Shown: piece after piece, positions 14,541-22,759 of the stretch
Position numbering within the stretch: position 1 is the stretch's first letter
Layout: every line of letters begins with the position of its first letter
Origin: Sphingobacteriales bacterium
GTDB taxonomy: Bacteria > Bacteroidota > Bacteroidia > Sphingobacteriales > Sphingobacteriaceae
Assembly (NCBI GenBank): GCA_028288165.1
Contig: JAQBOG010000019.1
Coordinates: 1-54,351, forward strand
Direction of reading: 5' to 3'
Length of the DNA stretch: 54,351 nt
Made by a program: the position numbers and the translations under genes
The notes under the pieces: model-generated
Seen by the model: only the letters and a program-made list of their open reading frames with translations
What the model was told of the DNA's origin: nothing
The model's database searches: none

Positions 14541-15803
14541 TTACTTACCAAACAAGAAAAACGCCACAATTAAGGTAACAATCACATTAAACAGCTGTGC
14601 GATCAAAAAAGCATAGAAAGGTTTTTTGCCGTTGGTGCTCAATAAATCTTTAAAATTGGTTTCTAGCCCAATGCTGGTAAAAGCCAGGGCAAACCACAAT
14701 CCTTGTAAATTCTTCAGACTGTCTTTCACAACATCTCTAGTTTCTGTTGGTATAAAGAATGAGAATAGCAGCGAAGCACCGATAAAGCCGATCACAAACT
14801 TCGGAAAACGTTCCCAAATAACTCCCAAAGTAGGTTTTGATTCTACCACGGTTGCCCACTTATTATTGGTGTATGTCCAGTAAACGGAAATTGCAAAGGC
14901 TGCTAAACCTAATAATACGTTTTGTGAAAACTTCACGATGGTGCTAATCTTCAACGCAGCCTCGCCTACCAATGTCCCTGATGCAACAACAGCGCCCGTT
15001 GTATCAATACTTCCACCAAGCCACGCACCCGTTACCTCTTGCGGAAAATTGAAGTAATGAGCAATATATGGCATGAAAATCATCATGGGAATCGCAGTGA
15101 TCAACACCATGGAGATTACGTAGGATAGTTTTTTTGAATCACCTTTTATGGCTCCCGAAGTGGCAATAGCGGCTGAAACTCCACATATTGAAACGGCACT
15201 TGAAATCATCATCGTTAGCTCATCGTCAACCTTTAATTTTCTGCAAAGCCAAAACGCAAAGTACCAAACGGATAATACCACTATCAAAGCTTGAATTAAC
15301 CCAAGGGAACCGGCCTTTAAAATATCCGAAAATATGATGCTGGTACCTAATAAAACCAATCCGATTTTCACGAAAAGCTCCGTACTCAAAGCATCCCGAA
15401 ACCATTGCGGCAAGTTGAAAAAATTGCCAATAATCAACCCGATTGTTAGACTAAAAATTACCGCTTCGAGGTTAAGTGCCCGCATTTGTGCATTACCAGC
15501 CAATATCAATGCAGCGGTTGTAAGAATATAAACTACTGGAAAAATGAGCAAAAAGTTCTTTACGGATTTCCCCATAATGAATGCTCCAATAGCGCCGATC
15601 AACCCTAAATAAACAAATTCAATTAGAAGGATTTGAATATTCTTGGCGATAAAAACAGTGTTTATTAAATCACTCCCAGCCGACCATTTGAAGGTTGGTA
15701 CCGGAACCAGAAATAGAAATAGCGATATTAAAATTATCAGGAAGCCTAAAATTACGACCGTCCAATCTTCGTGTATTGCAAATGTTTTGTTTTGTTGTGA
15801 CAT
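14541..15803 (-). CDS. YeiH/UPF0324 family exporter (putative sulfate/sulfite)
   Basis: A 420-residue integral membrane protein with about 11 hydrophobic helices from residue 14 to the C-terminus. Segments such as NLEAVIFSLTIGLIIGN, VLLGTSIIFSDIL, SAVSICGVSAAIATSGAIKG, WLGGSIDTTGAVVASGTLVG and FTSIGLETNF are hallmarks of the YeiH (conserved hypothetical 698) family. Members are annotated as putative sulfate exporters and are found next to organosulfonate dissimilation genes. Here it follows a SoxC/SoxD-like sulfite dehydrogenase on the same strand, which supports a role in removing sulfite or sulfate, though a 362-base repeat-containing gap separates it from the next gene upstream. Family call is firm; substrate is inferred. 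Confidence 0.85.
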   Translation of the reverse strand: MSQQNKTFAIHEDWTVVILGFLIILISLFLFLVPVPTFKWSAGSDLINTVFIAKNIQILLIEFVYLGLIGAIGAFIMGKSVKNFLLIFPVVYILTTAALILAGNAQMRALNLEAVIFSLTIGLIIGNFFNLPQWFRDALSTELFVKIGLVLLGTSIIFSDILKAGSLGLIQALIVVLSVWYFAFWLCRKLKVDDELTMMISSAVSICGVSAAIATSGAIKGDSKKLSYVISMVLITAIPMMIFMPYIAHYFNFPQEVTGAWLGGSIDTTGAVVASGTLVGEAALKISTIVKFSQNVLLGLAAFAISVYWTYTNNKWATVVESKPTLGVIWERFPKFVIGFIGASLLFSFFIPTETRDVVKDSLKNLQGLWFALAFTSIGLETNFKDLLSTNGKKPFYAFLIAQLFNVIVTLIVAFFLFGK

Positions 15804-15821
15804 TTTTAAATAAGTATAAAG

Positions 15822-15882
15822 TAGTAAGCTGTAAGTATTAAGTTGTAAGTGTTAAGTTATAAGTTGTTGGTTGTAAGTGTTA
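15822..15882. repeat. Degenerate short tandem repeats
   Basis: Successive variants of TAAGTTGTAAGTGT (TAAGCTGTAAGTAT, TAAGTTGTAAGTGT, TAAGTTATAAGTTG, TTGGTTGTAAGTGT), about 11-16 bases each, lie just upstream of the exporter start. A similar stretch (GAGTAATGAGTATTGCGTAT) lies at 17601-17620 upstream of the FAD oxidoreductase. The units are too diverged to suggest slippage-based phase variation. Confidence 0.55.
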
Positions 15883-15897
15883 ATTTTTGTGCCGCTT

Positions 15898-16139
15898 GCT
15901 AGGTTTTGCGCTAGGGATTGTAGTGAAAATCCTTTTTGCACCCTTCGCAAAAAGATTGCAACGCAAAGCCCGCCCGAACGCCCAAATTATTATTCTTTAA
16001 ATATTGTTATCAAATTGTTATTAGCTAAATTTTTATTTGGGCGTGCCCCTAGCGGGTCGGGCTTTTCTCTCCAAGTCCTCAACCCGATAAGGATCGGGTT
16101 TCCGGGCTTTCCGTTTCAATCCCTCACGCAACCACTAGC
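15898..16139. repeat. Interspersed repeat with inverted arms
   Basis: Left arm 15898-15987 and right arm 16035-16139 are imperfect inverted copies separated by a 47-base AT-rich core. The outer ends pair (GCTAG 15898-15902 with CTAGC 16135-16139), as do TTTGCG-TAGGGATTG with CAATCCCTCACGCAA, and the inner ends (CGCCCAAAT with ATTTGGGCG, 16035-16043). Within the right arm CCCGAT-AAGG-ATCGGG (16083-16098) forms its own hairpin. I recall similar CTCCAAGTCCTCAACCCGAT and AAAAAGATTGCAACG cores from other Sphingobacteriaceae genomes; that is memory, not a search. No gene lies inside. Confidence 0.7.
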
Positions 16140-16165
16140 TCAAAATATTGTTATGATTCATTATT

Positions 16166-17587
16166 TTAAAACAAATCCTTCAATACTGCTTTCGCTGCAT
16201 GATAACCGCACATTCCGTGTACACCACCACCCGGAGGGGTTGATGATGAACAGATATAAATTCCTTTTGCGGATGTTCGGTAGGGCGAGGTTCTTAAAGC
16301 CGGACGAGTGAATAACTGACCAATATCTATAATTCCACCATTGATGTCGCCGCCAATATAATTCGGATTATAAGCCTCAACCTCTGAGGTATTCATGGTG
16401 TTTTTTGCTAGGATGATATCTTTGAATCCTGGTGCAAAACGCTCCACCTGATTTTCAATAGCAGCGGTCATATCCACCTTTGATCCGTTTGGAACATGGC
16501 AATAAGCCCATGCGGTATGCTTACCTTTTGGTGCCCGGCTGCTATCAAACAAACTTTGTTGCGACAATAAAACAAATGGCTTTTCGGCATGGCTACCGTC
16601 GGAAGATGTTTGCTCACCATTTGCAATCTCGTTAAATGTATTACCCAAATGTACTGTGCCTGCTTCCCTGCATTCTGGAGCAGTAAACGGAATTGGTTCA
16701 CTTAATGCCCAATCAATTTTGAAAACCCCCATCCCATACCGGTACTTTTCTAATTGCCATTTATAGAGTCCTGAGAATTTTTGGCCAGCGATAGCTAATA
16801 GCTGTTTGGGCGTAACGTCAAACAAAACCGCAGTGGATGATGGCAGTTGATCAATCGATTTTATCCAATGATTGGTTTCAATTTCTCCACCCATGGAAAT
16901 AAAATAAGAGGCAAGCGCATTTGCAATAGATTGTGAGCCGCCTTTCGGAATAGGCCATCCATGTAAATGCCCAACTGCCGAAAGAACAATCCCGATAGCT
17001 GCCGACGACCAATTGGTTAAAGGCTGAATGGAGTGTGCGGTCATTCCTCCCCATAGCCCTTTTGCCTTTTCGGTTTGAAATTTTTTAGCAACCCAACTTG
17101 CAGGCTGCATCGCATCCAATCCAAATTGAGCCATCAAAACCGGGTGCTTTGGAAAAGTTAATGGCCCTAGTACATCTTTCACAATTTTTGGCCACGACTC
17201 AACGGCCGATCCGATCAGTTTTTTATAAGCTTCTTCATCTTGACCAAGTGATTTAGCTGTTTTTTCGACTGAGCGATACAATGCCGCAGCCGTTCCATCA
17301 TCGAAGGGATGTGCCGCCTCAATAGGTGCGTAAACAAGTTCGAGCCCGTGCTCATTTAAAGGCAAATCGGCAAAAAATGGTGAAGCAATTGCCATGGGAT
17401 GAATGGCTGAACATACATCGTGCTTAAAGCCCGGCAACGTCAGTTCGGCTGTGCGCATTCCGCCACCAATGGTTTCCTTTCCTTCTACAACTAAAACAGA
17501 CAGCCCGAACTTTTGCAAGGTAATTGCAGCAGATAACCCGTTTGGGCCGGAACCTACAACTACGGCATCGAAATCTTTTTTACTCAT
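16166..17587 (-). CDS. FAD-dependent oxidoreductase, phytoene desaturase-like (COG1233)
   Basis: A 473-residue flavoprotein. The N-terminal dinucleotide-binding motif DAVVVGSGPNGLSAAITLQ (GxGxxG 12-17), followed by VVEGKETIGGGMRT, and the C-terminal ICSSSTPPGGGVHGMCGYHA are typical of the CrtI/PYROXD2 group of NAD(P)/FAD oxidoreductases. Substrates range from carotenoids to uncharacterised compounds; no carotenoid genes are nearby, so I do not call it CrtI. It is on the same strand as the sulfite dehydrogenase genes but 153 bases downstream, with short degenerate repeats in the gap, so shared transcription is uncertain. It may process a part of the compound handled by the susCD-sox cluster, or be unrelated. 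No signal peptide. Confidence 0.8.
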   Translation of the reverse strand: MSKKDFDAVVVGSGPNGLSAAITLQKFGLSVLVVEGKETIGGGMRTAELTLPGFKHDVCSAIHPMAIASPFFADLPLNEHGLELVYAPIEAAHPFDDGTAAALYRSVEKTAKSLGQDEEAYKKLIGSAVESWPKIVKDVLGPLTFPKHPVLMAQFGLDAMQPASWVAKKFQTEKAKGLWGGMTAHSIQPLTNWSSAAIGIVLSAVGHLHGWPIPKGGSQSIANALASYFISMGGEIETNHWIKSIDQLPSSTAVLFDVTPKQLLAIAGQKFSGLYKWQLEKYRYGMGVFKIDWALSEPIPFTAPECREAGTVHLGNTFNEIANGEQTSSDGSHAEKPFVLLSQQSLFDSSRAPKGKHTAWAYCHVPNGSKVDMTAAIENQVERFAPGFKDIILAKNTMNTSEVEAYNPNYIGGDINGGIIDIGQLFTRPALRTSPYRTSAKGIYICSSSTPPGGGVHGMCGYHAAKAVLKDLF

Positions 17588-17740
17588 TGTGGGATGGTAT
17601 TGAGTAATGAGTATTGCGTATTGCGTTATAGCACATCGTTAAAATTGGATTAACATAATTAATTAAGTATTCTGAATGCTAGATTAAATAGATTATTTCA
17701 AAATATCTTTTATTTTTTGGAATACCCTACTTTGCTGATA

Positions 17741-19012
17741 TTATGATTTATTTTCAGGCTTGAACAGTACCGTTCCATCCCTTTTTATACGCCATGCAGT
17801 AATTGGATTCAGGTGGTAGCCACCCATATCATTTCCTCGTGCATTAATTAACTGACCCATGGTTGGTTGCGTGTAACCTGTTTCATCAATCGCCCTACTT
17901 AACAGTTCTGTTTCTCCGCCACGCCACTCCCATAAATGCCTAAAATAAGTATGCGCTTTATCTAAAATTGGGCCTTGCAATCTTGCTGGTAACCAACTCT
18001 TTCCGGCATCCGTACTTATTTCTACTTTCACAATTTTTCCTCTGCCACTCCAGGCAATACCACGAATTTCTATCCAGCCTTTTTGGACTTGTACCGGATA
18101 GGCCGGATACGTAATTATAGAACGGGCATCCATATCAAAGCTGAATTGCCTTACTTTACCATCCTTAATGGTTTCGGTATATTTCGAAGTTTCTTCCCGG
18201 GTCATAAACGGCTGATCTGACAATTCGATACGCCGAATCCATTTTACGGAAGTGTTACCCTCCCATCCCGGCAGGAATAACCGTGCAGGATAGCCTTGTT
18301 CCGGACGTATGGCTTCCCCATTTTGAGCATAAACAATCATGCCTTCTTCAAGTCCTTTTTTTAACGGAATACTACGAGTCATCACAGCCGCATCAGACCC
18401 TTCTGCCAAAAACCAGGAAGCTTTTGGCTTTATCCCCACTTCCTTGAAAAGTGTAGAAAGTAAAACGCCTGTCCATTCGCTTTGGCTTGTTAAGCCGCAA
18501 ATCTCCTGAGGTGTCATTTCTTCTTTTCCTGTCCGGAAGTTACCCGAGCATTCTAAAAAGCAGATTCTGGAAAATGCAGGAAATCGCTTCAGATCAGCAA
18601 GCGTGAAAACTAGCGGTTTCTCAACCATACCGTGAATCAACAATTCATATTTATTGGGATCGATGGCCGGTACACCTGCATGGTTACGTTCGTAATGAAG
18701 ATCAGCTGGCGTGATGGTGCCATACAAATCTTGCAAAGGGGTTCTTGAAGAAGTTGCCGAAGACTTCTTCAGCGGATTTTCAAACGGCGAGCGTGTGCCA
18801 AGAGTACCAGATGGTGGTCCAGGTATTTTTGTTGGATCAGCTGGGATATAAATATTTTCTGGCACGGCTGTTTGAACCATCTTGCCAAATGATGATTTTA
18901 CTAATACAACCGCAGCAGTTGCAGCGCCACCCAACAAAAGCTTTCTTCTGGTAAATGTGCTACTTTTTTGGATAGGGTTATCTCCTGTTTCTTCCTTATT
19001 GATTTCCATCAT
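17741..19012 (-). CDS. soxC: SoxC-like molybdenum sulfite dehydrogenase, Tat-exported
   Basis: A 423-residue sulfite oxidase-family protein. I start it at ATG 19012 (second ATG at 19009), 7 bases after the upstream stop; a TTG frame further upstream would overlap the cytochrome gene. The leader TFTRRKLLLGGAATAAVVLV (RRK at 22-24) is a twin-arginine signal. The molybdopterin-binding domain carries ICFLECSGN with Cys155 as the probable Mo ligand, RSIPLKKGLEEGM and ARLFLPGWEGNTSVKWIRRI. The C-terminal immunoglobulin-like dimerisation domain contains IRGIAWSGRGKIVKVEIS and HLWEWRGG. Known SoxC works with cytochrome SoxD as sulfite/sulfane dehydrogenase in the periplasm, and a SoxD-like gene is directly upstream. 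No SoxAXYZB genes are visible, so isolated sulfite oxidation is the likelier role. Confidence 0.88.
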   Translation of the reverse strand: MMEINKEETGDNPIQKSSTFTRRKLLLGGAATAAVVLVKSSFGKMVQTAVPENIYIPADPTKIPGPPSGTLGTRSPFENPLKKSSATSSRTPLQDLYGTITPADLHYERNHAGVPAIDPNKYELLIHGMVEKPLVFTLADLKRFPAFSRICFLECSGNFRTGKEEMTPQEICGLTSQSEWTGVLLSTLFKEVGIKPKASWFLAEGSDAAVMTRSIPLKKGLEEGMIVYAQNGEAIRPEQGYPARLFLPGWEGNTSVKWIRRIELSDQPFMTREETSKYTETIKDGKVRQFSFDMDARSIITYPAYPVQVQKGWIEIRGIAWSGRGKIVKVEISTDAGKSWLPARLQGPILDKAHTYFRHLWEWRGGETELLSRAIDETGYTQPTMGQLINARGNDMGGYHLNPITAWRIKRDGTVLFKPENKS

Positions 19013-19019
19013 GCTGAAA

Positions 19020-19652
19020 TTATCGTATTTCTGCCCCTCCACGACGATCGTCTGCAACAAATTTATTTTTTGCAGGCATCTCGATAAGTGGGAGACTTTT
19101 AGCTGTTATTAATTGGCCTTCTTTTATAATTTTATTCGCATACAACAAATATGCAGTGAGGTTATAAACCTCAACGGACGTTAGTGAGCCTGGCGCATTA
19201 AAAGGCATTGCCCTGTTTATATAATCATACAATGTGGTGGCATAAGGCCAATAATTGCCTATTACCTTCGAGTCTTTTTGTTTCTTTCCCGTTGCTTGGG
19301 CTTTCGGCGATAAAACCAACTGATTTTCAGGCCCTTCAATTCCCGTCTGCCCATGGCATGATGCGCATTTTACCAGGTAGATCGCCTTTCCATCAATTGC
19401 AGTTCCGGAGCCAGGTGGCAAACCAGTACCATCCGGCCGAACGTCAATATCTTTTGCTGCAATTTCGGCCGGTGATGCAATTCGCCCTATTTTCAATTTT
19501 TCAGGCCAATCCGTTTGATCCAAAGCATTTCCCGGTTCGGTATCTGTATTAATAGATGAAGATAGTTTCGCCTTTTCGTTTTGACCTATACAGCCAACTA
19601 CGTTGAAAAGAATGAATAAAACAGCTACAGTTATTACGAGTTTTGATTTCAA
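19020..19652 (-). CDS. SoxD-like cytochrome c lipoprotein
   Basis: A class I cytochrome c, 210 residues from the TTG start at 19652. That start lies 4 bases after the upstream stop and gives a clean lipoprotein signal (KSKLVITVAVLFILFNVVGC, Cys21); the nearest ATGs (19727, 19748) lie inside the upstream gene and put non-signal sequence first. The single haem site is CASCH (96-100), with a probable distal Met in NRAMPFNAP. The GLPPGSG...DGKAIYLVKCASCHG arrangement and the position before soxC match SoxD-type sulfite dehydrogenase cytochromes, though classical SoxD has two haems. It should accept electrons from SoxC and pass them on, perhaps to a terminal oxidase. The TTG start is an inference. 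Confidence 0.8.
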   Translation of the reverse strand: MKSKLVITVAVLFILFNVVGCIGQNEKAKLSSSINTDTEPGNALDQTDWPEKLKIGRIASPAEIAAKDIDVRPDGTGLPPGSGTAIDGKAIYLVKCASCHGQTGIEGPENQLVLSPKAQATGKKQKDSKVIGNYWPYATTLYDYINRAMPFNAPGSLTSVEVYNLTAYLLYANKIIKEGQLITAKSLPLIEMPAKNKFVADDRRGGAEIR

Positions 19653-19656
19653 TTTT

Positions 19657-21312
19657 TTAATATTTACCTGCCACCAGTGTACTTCCAGATATTTTGTATC
19701 TCCGGTCAACTTTATCCAGAACAACATATAAAGAGTCGTTATTCTCATCTGTTCCGGTCAGGATAACTCTTAGGCCATCAGTAGTTTGATATTTTAAAAT
19801 CATTTTTTTTCGGTTTTCATTTTTAGGCACTTTGGCAAATTCGCGGTCTCTACGGGTTGAAGCTACACGGTCGTCAATAAATTGGACTTCATTTCCGATG
19901 TGTGACCAAGCCTCTTTACTTATCCACTCTTTTGTTGGTTTTACAGGCTGCTTTTCTTTAGTTACCCCGTCGATAAATCCAGATGCCGCACCATCGTCTG
20001 TACTACCGGCCACACGATTTCTTCTGTCCGGAACTTCTTTGTACTTGTCCTGTAAGTAAAGTACATTATCAATAGTATCTGCATAATAATGAAAAGCTCT
20101 TCGGCCACCGGCTGTACCGGTAATCTCAAAATTCCGGTTAATATCCCGTTGCGGATCTCCACCTCCATTAGATAAATCAATAGGCACTTTTTTGTTGACT
20201 TTAAAAGTGAGTGTAGTCCATTTTTCGAACGTAACTTCCTGCCATCTCACGGTGTCTAAGGGATTAAACGGGATTATTTGGTTATTTAATCTGAATTCAC
20301 TAACCGAGTAATTTCCTCTTAAGTTTTTAACACCTGCGGTGGATGGCTGCTTATATGGATCATATTTCCAATTGATATATTGAAGGTAAAATAACAAAAT
20401 AAGAAAGACATACATCACGGTTGTTTTCAATCCTATTCTGGTAAATTTTATCCATTTATCTGAAAATTCAGGATAATAAAATGTGAATGCGGCAGGCTTG
20501 CTATCGATCAATAATTGGTATAATGGTTTTAGATATGGAAGCAAAAGAAAGCTTGCCAGCAACACAAAGTAGGAGCTGTAACCATGTACGCCACCATCAT
20601 AAGCGAAGTTTACGTAAACGATATCTCCGAGTGCACTAAATAAAAGTGCAGCTCCCCACAAAGTAGTTTTACGGAAGAAAAGAAGTGTCCCAGCCAAAAT
20701 TTCGACCACCCCGGCAAAAACCTGATACCATGGCACAATCCCAACAGACATCCAGTAGATTTTTTGAGCTGTAAAATCACCAAAATCTGTATTTAAAAGT
20801 GCATTTGATGGATAAGGCATTTGAACTGGTAACAATTTGGTAAATCCAAAGCCGATGATACCTATCCCTGCCCGATATCGTATAATTACCCGTAGCCAGT
20901 AATGTAAATTATTATAATTGTTAGGATCTCTTTTTCGGATGAGAGTTATAAAAGTCCAGATTAGTGCAACAATCGCGGATATGAAAAAAGTGATAATCCA
21001 GTTGGCATATCCGTCAAGGGAATTTCCAAAAAGCTTATTACCGAAAAAAGGTATTCCAGATCCAAATCTTGCTACATCATACAAATCACGATAGTGCAGG
21101 TTGGCCCAATCTATATTTATTACATGCTTGTACCATTCGGCGCTATTGGGTATCGATATACAGATGAAAAATATAAAAGCAATTCGAAAGGCAATTTTAT
21201 GCCACGGTTTCCAATTGTGCAACGAATTCCTTCTTTCAATTTCGAACTCCGTTAAATGAGGTACCTCACTCTGCACCTGCTTAGTATTTGAGTTAATAGT
21301 TTCAGCCATCAT
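19657..21312 (-). CDS. DoxX-like membrane protein with C-terminal extension
   Basis: A 551-residue protein. After a polar N-terminus there are about seven hydrophobic segments (about 40-60, 110-130, 155-175, 200-220, 225-245, 255-280 and 315-335). The stretch YWLRVIIRYRAGIGIIGFGF followed by KLLPVQMPYP and a segment FAGVVEILAGTLLFFRKTTL is the DoxX/DoxD-like pattern. The last 200 residues are a soluble beta-rich domain ending VILTGTDENNDSLYVVLDKV. It is paralogous along its length to 21321-22733 but has an insert of about 80 charged residues (about 430-510). DoxX proteins are linked to quinone or thiol redox chemistry, and DoxDA is a thiosulfate:quinone oxidoreductase in Acidianus. Position in a sulfur cluster suggests electron transfer to quinone. 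There are 4 bases between it and the cytochrome gene. Confidence 0.72.
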   Translation of the reverse strand: MMAETINSNTKQVQSEVPHLTEFEIERRNSLHNWKPWHKIAFRIAFIFFICISIPNSAEWYKHVINIDWANLHYRDLYDVARFGSGIPFFGNKLFGNSLDGYANWIITFFISAIVALIWTFITLIRKRDPNNYNNLHYWLRVIIRYRAGIGIIGFGFTKLLPVQMPYPSNALLNTDFGDFTAQKIYWMSVGIVPWYQVFAGVVEILAGTLLFFRKTTLWGAALLFSALGDIVYVNFAYDGGVHGYSSYFVLLASFLLLPYLKPLYQLLIDSKPAAFTFYYPEFSDKWIKFTRIGLKTTVMYVFLILLFYLQYINWKYDPYKQPSTAGVKNLRGNYSVSEFRLNNQIIPFNPLDTVRWQEVTFEKWTTLTFKVNKKVPIDLSNGGGDPQRDINRNFEITGTAGGRRAFHYYADTIDNVLYLQDKYKEVPDRRNRVAGSTDDGAASGFIDGVTKEKQPVKPTKEWISKEAWSHIGNEVQFIDDRVASTRRDREFAKVPKNENRKKMILKYQTTDGLRVILTGTDENNDSLYVVLDKVDRRYKISGSTLVAGKY

Positions 21313-21320
21313 TTAAAATT

Positions 21321-22733
21321 TTAAAGTGTAATTCCTTTGCGTCGTCCCTGTTTTGCTGCTTCATGCAGCAAGTACTTCTTGTCTATTTTATCCAGAACTG
21401 CATATATTGAATTTTTATCCTGATCGGTTCCAGTTAAAATGATGCGGGATTTGGATGGCCTGCTGAAATGAAGCGCTAACTTTTCTGAAGCATAGTTTTT
21501 GTTTCTGTTTTGCAATGAAAGAAGGTCATTTTCAGAATCGATTCGGTAATTATAGTAATGCCTTCCCCCTGATCCGGCTAATTCGTACTTACGATTTGCA
21601 TCTTCCTGATTAATCTCTTCGGTCAGGGCACTTTCTAATTTTACCGGACGGTTGGAACGAATGCTGATGGTTGCCCATTTTTCAAAAACAACATCTTTCC
21701 ATCGTACAGGATCTGTAGCTGAATATGGATATACCTTGTTATTTATGCGAAATTCGGTGACATTATATATGCCGCTGGCCGCAGGTAATCCGGCAGTTTT
21801 AGGAAACTGATACGGATCATGATGATAACCTGAATAGGTTTTATATCCGTAAAGGAAAACGAAGAAAAAAATAAAAGCTGCCTTAAGCACTAACCTGCTT
21901 TGCTTGATCTTCGCATTAAATGCAAGTTTAGCTTTATCTGGAACCGCTATTTTCCCAAGGCTAAGCGTATATAGTCTTTCGATATCATATACAAATAACA
22001 GCAAGGCTAACATAATAAGATACAAACTGTACACATGCTCGCCTCCTTCATAGGCCAGGTTTGACATAAAAACATTCCCTGTAAAAAGCAATATTATAAA
22101 CGCTCCGATTGTAGATGTTTTGCGGTATAATAGCAACAAGCCCGCAATAATTTCTACGAGGCCTAGAAACAATTCATAGCCAGGAACGATTCCCAAAGTC
22201 ATTGAAAAAATCTTCCAATCTGTTAAATCTCCATAGTTGGTATTCAGGTTACTGATGGATGGAAGTGGTGATTGGAGCGGGAAAAATTTTAGAAATCCGT
22301 ATGCGATCACTCCCGCTGCCAGCCGGTATCTAACAATTACCCGAAGCCAATAGTATAGATGGGAATATTCCTTTTTGCTTTTGTCCAATGCAGACCAAAT
22401 CGCTGTTCCGATAAGTGCAATTCCTGCAACTATTAACCAGTTTAAATAATTCTGGCCGGCTATGAATTGCGGGTAGTATCTCGAAAGATCGAAAATATCG
22501 CCATAATGGAGATGTAACCAGTTGATAGATGTTAACGTTTTGTAGTATTTCCAGTCAAACGGAACTGTCTGAATAAAGAAATAGATGAAAAAGAAGCGGA
22601 ACCCAATCTTTTCATAGTCATTCCATGCATGATTGTGACTCACTTCATTAGCCGGAACTGGCTGGATAAGCACTTCTTTTTCAGGTAGAGTTCCAAAAAC
22701 TTCCCCCCTGTTAATTGTTTCAAGCTCGCTCAT
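21321..22733 (-). CDS. DoxX-like membrane protein
   Basis: A 470-residue paralog of the next gene, starting 8 bases before it ends. Shared signature: YWLRVIVRYRLAAGVIAYGF, KFFPLQSPLPSI, FLGLVEIIAGLLLLYRKTST, EGGEHVYSLYLIMLALLLFV, and a C-terminal beta-rich domain with PVRWKDVVFEKWATISIRS and RIILTGTDQDKNSIYAVLDK. About seven membrane helices are predicted from hydrophobicity. The histidines and glutamates in the loops (HLHYGD, EGGEH) are conserved between both copies and might bind metal or haem. Coupled to susD upstream by a 26-base gap. The DoxX link is from sequence pattern; substrate and partner are inferred from the operon. Confidence 0.72.
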   Translation of the reverse strand: MSELETINRGEVFGTLPEKEVLIQPVPANEVSHNHAWNDYEKIGFRFFFIYFFIQTVPFDWKYYKTLTSINWLHLHYGDIFDLSRYYPQFIAGQNYLNWLIVAGIALIGTAIWSALDKSKKEYSHLYYWLRVIVRYRLAAGVIAYGFLKFFPLQSPLPSISNLNTNYGDLTDWKIFSMTLGIVPGYELFLGLVEIIAGLLLLYRKTSTIGAFIILLFTGNVFMSNLAYEGGEHVYSLYLIMLALLLFVYDIERLYTLSLGKIAVPDKAKLAFNAKIKQSRLVLKAAFIFFFVFLYGYKTYSGYHHDPYQFPKTAGLPAASGIYNVTEFRINNKVYPYSATDPVRWKDVVFEKWATISIRSNRPVKLESALTEEINQEDANRKYELAGSGGRHYYNYRIDSENDLLSLQNRNKNYASEKLALHFSRPSKSRIILTGTDQDKNSIYAVLDKIDKKYLLHEAAKQGRRKGITL

Positions 22734-22759
22734 AATGATTTATTTAGATGATCGTTTGT

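Noticed and set aside
15877..16311. 144-codon plus-strand frame
   Set aside because: It covers the inverted-arm repeat and then the antisense of the FAD oxidoreductase; no start signal or family.
16166..17587. Carotenoid biosynthesis (CrtI)
   Set aside because: Fold is shared with CrtI but there are no crtB, crtY or crtZ neighbours, and the sequence fits the broader COG1233 group.
15822..17626. Short degenerate repeats before two start codons as phase-variation tracts
   Set aside because: Units are too diverged and irregular in length for slipped-strand switching.
17741..19652. Full thiosulfate-oxidising Sox system
   Set aside because: Only SoxC- and SoxD-like genes are present; SoxAX, SoxYZ and SoxB are not in the window.
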